From positions 1 through 6,912 of the forward strand of contig URWC01000102.1 of assembly GCA_900551555.1 (NCBI GenBank): a stretch of DNA of 6,912 nt, read 5' to 3'. This DNA is from an uncultured Collinsella sp. (GTDB lineage: Bacteria; Actinomycetota; Coriobacteriia; Coriobacteriales; Coriobacteriaceae). This document shows positions 5,056 through 6,912 of the stretch, piece by piece. The first letter of the stretch is position 1, and each line of letters opens with the position of its first letter. The notes below the pieces were generated by a model. The model was given only the letters and a program-made list of their open reading frames with translations, had not been told where the DNA came from and searched no databases. The translations under genes were made by a program, and so were the position numbers.

Positions 5056-5114
5056 TGCCGGCACTTAGGGACGTTCCCAAAGTGCCGGCACAGAAGGAAC
5101 GTCCCTAAGTGCCG
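5056..5114 (-). repeat. Composite palindrome directly after lctP, with two alternative foldings
   Basis: TGCCGGCACTT (5056-5066) pairs perfectly with 5080-5090, and the interior GGGA, CGT, TCCC continues the stem, giving about 15 pairs. Alternatively, 5059-5077 pairs perfectly over 19 bases with 5096-5114, enclosing a GTGCCGGCAC palindrome. The two foldings are mutually exclusive. The unit starts one base after the lctP stop codon, so it forms the 3' end of that message, but no strong U-tract follows and classical intrinsic termination is uncertain. Confidence 0.7.
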
Positions 5115-5115
5115 A

Positions 5116-6687
5116 CTACAGCGGCAGGCCTTGGCCGAGCATGGCTATGGCGCTCATCAGGACCAGCATGCCGGCAGCGTAGGGCAGCACCGCGCCTAGG
5201 AGCTCGGCATCCTTACCGCGCACGTGCACGGCGGCAAGACCAATGGCGAGTGTCTGCGGCGAGATCATCTTACCGGCGGCGACGCCCAGGGCGTTCAACG
5301 CGACCATCCAGTAGTCGCTCACACCCAGCGCAGTGGCAGCCTGGCTCTGAATGGGGCCAAACAGCATGCCCGAAGATGTGCCCGAACCGGTCACGAACGC
5401 ACCGACCGCACCGATCCACGGAGCCAGAATCGGGTACAGGCCGCCGGCGACCGCAATGCAAAACGCACTGATCGACGAAATCATGCCGGCATAGCCCATC
5501 ACCTTGGCGCAGCCCAGTACCGAAAGCATCGTGATCACCGTCGGCGTCATCTGCTTCACAGTCGCGGCCAGCACCTCGCCCATCATTCGCGGCGAAGCAC
5601 CCTGAATGGCACCGCCGACAAACGCCGCCAGGAAAATCCAGACGCCCGGCGTGTTGATCCACGAAAACGTAAGCGTACCGGGATTCTCACCGCAATACAC
5701 CTGCACATGGCTCGCAAACGGCGCGAGCGCGGCATGTACAGCGGGCACCAGGTTAGACGTGCCCAGCAGCAACACAAAGATCAGGATGAAGCACGACCAG
5801 GCCGAAAGCGCCGACTTAACGGTGAGCTTCTCCCCCGCCTCGATATTCATGTGGAAGCGCGCATCCAGATGGCCGGACTTCTCGGCACGCATGGCAAGCG
5901 CGGCGGTCAGCGCAAGCGACACGATGGAGCCTACGACCACGGCCAGCTCGGGACCCACAAACATGGCAACGACCAGAGCCGCGCCGACAAACGACACGCC
6001 GGAGAGCAACGCCACGCCGGCAACACCGTGCAGGCGCTCGCCCACACTCGCGGCATTGCCCTGGTCATCGGCAACACGGCCCGCAACCAGCACAATAAAT
6101 AGCGGCATCACCACAAAGAACGGTGCGAGCTGCACCAGCTGAACGGTCGCTAGGTGAAGGGAATCCAAACCCACCAGGTCGGCAACGGACACCGTGGGGA
6201 TGCCGATGGAGCCGTAGGGCGTGGGCACGCCGTTGGCCAGCAGGCAGATGAGCACGGCAGGCACGGCCTCAAAGCCCAGGCCCGCGAGCATGCCGGCGGG
6301 AATGGCGACAGCGGTACCGAAGCCGGCCATGCCCTCCATAAAGCCACCGAAGCACCAAGCCACGAGCAGCGCCAGCAGACGGCGGTCGCTGCTGATGGAG
6401 GTGATCATGCTGCCGATCACGTCCATGGCGCCCGTACGAACGCACAGGTTATACGTGAACACCGCGGCGATGATCACCAGGACGATGGGCCACAGAGCCA
6501 TCAAAAAACCTTCGAGCGAGGCGGTCGCGATCTGCGCTGCCGGCAGGTGCCACCATGCGAAGGCAAGCAAGCACGAAAGGACAAACGATCCGATAGCGGC
6601 CTTCCAAGCTGGCCATTTAAAGCACAGCAGCATCACGACCAGCCAAATAATCGGCACAAGAGCCAGTAAGAATGCGGCGACGTCCAT
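5116..6687 (-). CDS. lctP: L-lactate permease family transporter (LctP/LldP)
   Basis: The protein has 523 residues and is very hydrophobic, with roughly 12 to 14 membrane segments starting at residue 5. It belongs to the lactate permease family (proton-coupled uptake of lactate, in some members glycolate). Family signatures are GGFMEGMAGFGTAVAIPAGM (114-133), NGVPTPYGSIGIP (152-164), GAFVTGSGTSSGMLFGPIQ (429-447) and GKMISPQ (472-478). The longest polar stretches lie near 203-220 and 266-290. Length is close to the usual 530-560 residues and the ends look complete. The start at ATG 6687 has AAGGAG nine bases upstream. It would supply lactate for oxidation or for gluconeogenesis, or export it; the sequence cannot settle direction or substrate. 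pckA follows on the same strand after 251 bases containing palindromic repeats, so co-transcription is unlikely. It is divergent from the gene at 6868, which may share its regulation. Confidence 0.94.
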   Translation of the reverse strand: MDVAAFLLALVPIIWLVVMLLCFKWPAWKAAIGSFVLSCLLAFAWWHLPAAQIATASLEGFLMALWPIVLVIIAAVFTYNLCVRTGAMDVIGSMITSISSDRRLLALLVAWCFGGFMEGMAGFGTAVAIPAGMLAGLGFEAVPAVLICLLANGVPTPYGSIGIPTVSVADLVGLDSLHLATVQLVQLAPFFVVMPLFIVLVAGRVADDQGNAASVGERLHGVAGVALLSGVSFVGAALVVAMFVGPELAVVVGSIVSLALTAALAMRAEKSGHLDARFHMNIEAGEKLTVKSALSAWSCFILIFVLLLGTSNLVPAVHAALAPFASHVQVYCGENPGTLTFSWINTPGVWIFLAAFVGGAIQGASPRMMGEVLAATVKQMTPTVITMLSVLGCAKVMGYAGMISSISAFCIAVAGGLYPILAPWIGAVGAFVTGSGTSSGMLFGPIQSQAATALGVSDYWMVALNALGVAAGKMISPQTLAIGLAAVHVRGKDAELLGAVLPYAAGMLVLMSAIAMLGQGLPL

Positions 6688-6768
6688 AGGTAGAAGCTCC
6701 TTGGTACCGCGTGGGCGGCATCGGGGGTGTCACAAAACTTCAACAGGATACCGCACGTTTACCGACAA

Positions 6769-6799
6769 ATTACAGCCGCCCGCCGAAATTATTGAACAA
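6769..6799 (-). promoter_or_regulatory. Candidate lctP promoter
   Basis: On the minus strand TGTAAT (6774-6769) matches the -10 consensus at five of six positions. TTGTTC (6799-6794) is a weak -35 at a long 19-base spacing. The predicted message would have a leader of about 75 bases. The -35 lies inside the dyad at 6792-6808, so a bound regulator would affect it directly. Confidence 0.3.
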
Positions 6800-6808
6800 T
6801 CCGTTCAA
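6792..6808. promoter_or_regulatory. Dyad between lctP and the divergent gene, possible shared operator
   Basis: TTGAAC, spacer AATCC, then GTTCAA form a perfect 6-5-6 dyad. It sits about 38 bases upstream of the predicted lctP transcription start and about 46 bases upstream of that of the divergent gene, a typical place for a regulator acting on both. The binding protein is not identifiable from the sequence. Confidence 0.4.
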
Positions 6809-6833
6809 AAACACGAGCGAACACCGTCGCGTC

Positions 6834-6839
6834 TATACT
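6834..6839 (+). promoter_or_regulatory. Candidate -10 box of the divergent plus-strand gene
   Basis: TATACT matches the -10 consensus at five of six positions. It would give a leader of about 22 bases ahead of the TTG start at 6868. No recognisable -35 exists at 16 to 18 bases, which would suit an activator bound to the dyad at 6792-6808. Confidence 0.4.
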
Positions 6840-6867
6840 AAAGCGCAGCAATAGAAAGGACTCCGCT

Positions 6868-6912
6868 TTGAGTATCACGCCCCTCGATAGCATTCGCCGC
6901 GCCATCGCCCGC
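6868..6912 (+). CDS. 5' end of an unidentified gene, cut by the right edge
   Basis: Fifteen codons are visible, read as MSITPLDSIRRAIAR with a TTG start. GAAAGGA (6854-6860) lies seven bases upstream, which is good spacing, and the -10 box TATACT precedes it. The codons are rich in G and C at third positions like the other genes. The peptide is too short to assign a family, and the start is inferred from the ribosome-binding site. It is divergent from lctP, so a regulator or enzyme of lactate metabolism is conceivable, but the sequence does not show this. Confidence 0.55.
   Translation, partial: MSITPLDSIRRAIAR

Noticed and set aside
5224..6102. Plus-strand open frame of 292 codons opposite lctP
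   Set aside because: Antisense shadow: its Arg/His-rich composition is what antisense reading of a membrane protein gene gives.
6702..6711. TGGTACCGCG on the plus strand, resembling the T-box antiterminator motif
   Set aside because: It overlaps the lctP ribosome-binding region in antisense. No T-box stem I, specifier loop or terminator surrounds it, and the next plus-strand gene starts 156 bases away. It is probably chance.

Overview
The window is a GC-rich bacterial chromosome segment. The AT-richer patches lie mainly between genes. Gene content, GC-biased codon use and the style of the dispersed palindromes would fit a gut actinobacterium of the Coriobacteriia such as Collinsella, but this is an impression from the sequence and not a database result. 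Nearly everything is encoded on the minus strand. Only the gene entering at the right edge is on the plus strand.

Layout from right to left, which is the direction of most transcription: a plus-strand gene starts at 6868 and is cut by the window edge. It is divergent from an L-lactate permease family transporter (lctP, 6687 to 5116), and the 180-base gap between them holds candidate promoters and a dyad. A composite palindromic repeat (5012-5114) begins one base after the lctP stop. Next come ATP-type phosphoenolpyruvate carboxykinase (pckA, 4864 to 3194) with a perfect 16-bp palindrome in its upstream region, then a free-standing B3/B4 tRNA-editing-domain protein (2966 to 2247) behind a long leader with three potential hairpins, then a MarR-family regulator (2076 to 1627), a DegV/FakB-type fatty-acid-binding protein (1507 to 653) and a one-domain O6-alkylguanine alkyltransferase homologue with an intact PCHR motif (572 to 252). 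The leftmost 250 bases contain an ambiguous edge-truncated reading frame and a repeat.

The most striking feature is a 39-bp hairpin repeat present four times (198-236, 602-640, 2182-2220, 3139-3177). Copies 2 and 3 are identical in opposite orientation. Every copy lies 12 to 26 bases after the stop codon of a minus-strand gene. Most copies probably serve as transcription terminators or mRNA 3' ends. A second, different palindrome family follows lctP and shares a GGGGAC core with the first. Both look like non-autonomous REP/REPIN-like elements, though no transposase is present here to prove it.

Functionally, lactate uptake (LctP) and PEP/oxaloacetate interconversion (PckA) suit lactate-linked central carbon metabolism. 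MarR plus DegV may form a lipid-responsive regulator and fatty-acid-carrier pair. I see no phage, CRISPR, toxin-antitoxin or defence system, and no gene-free stretch exceeds 300 bases.
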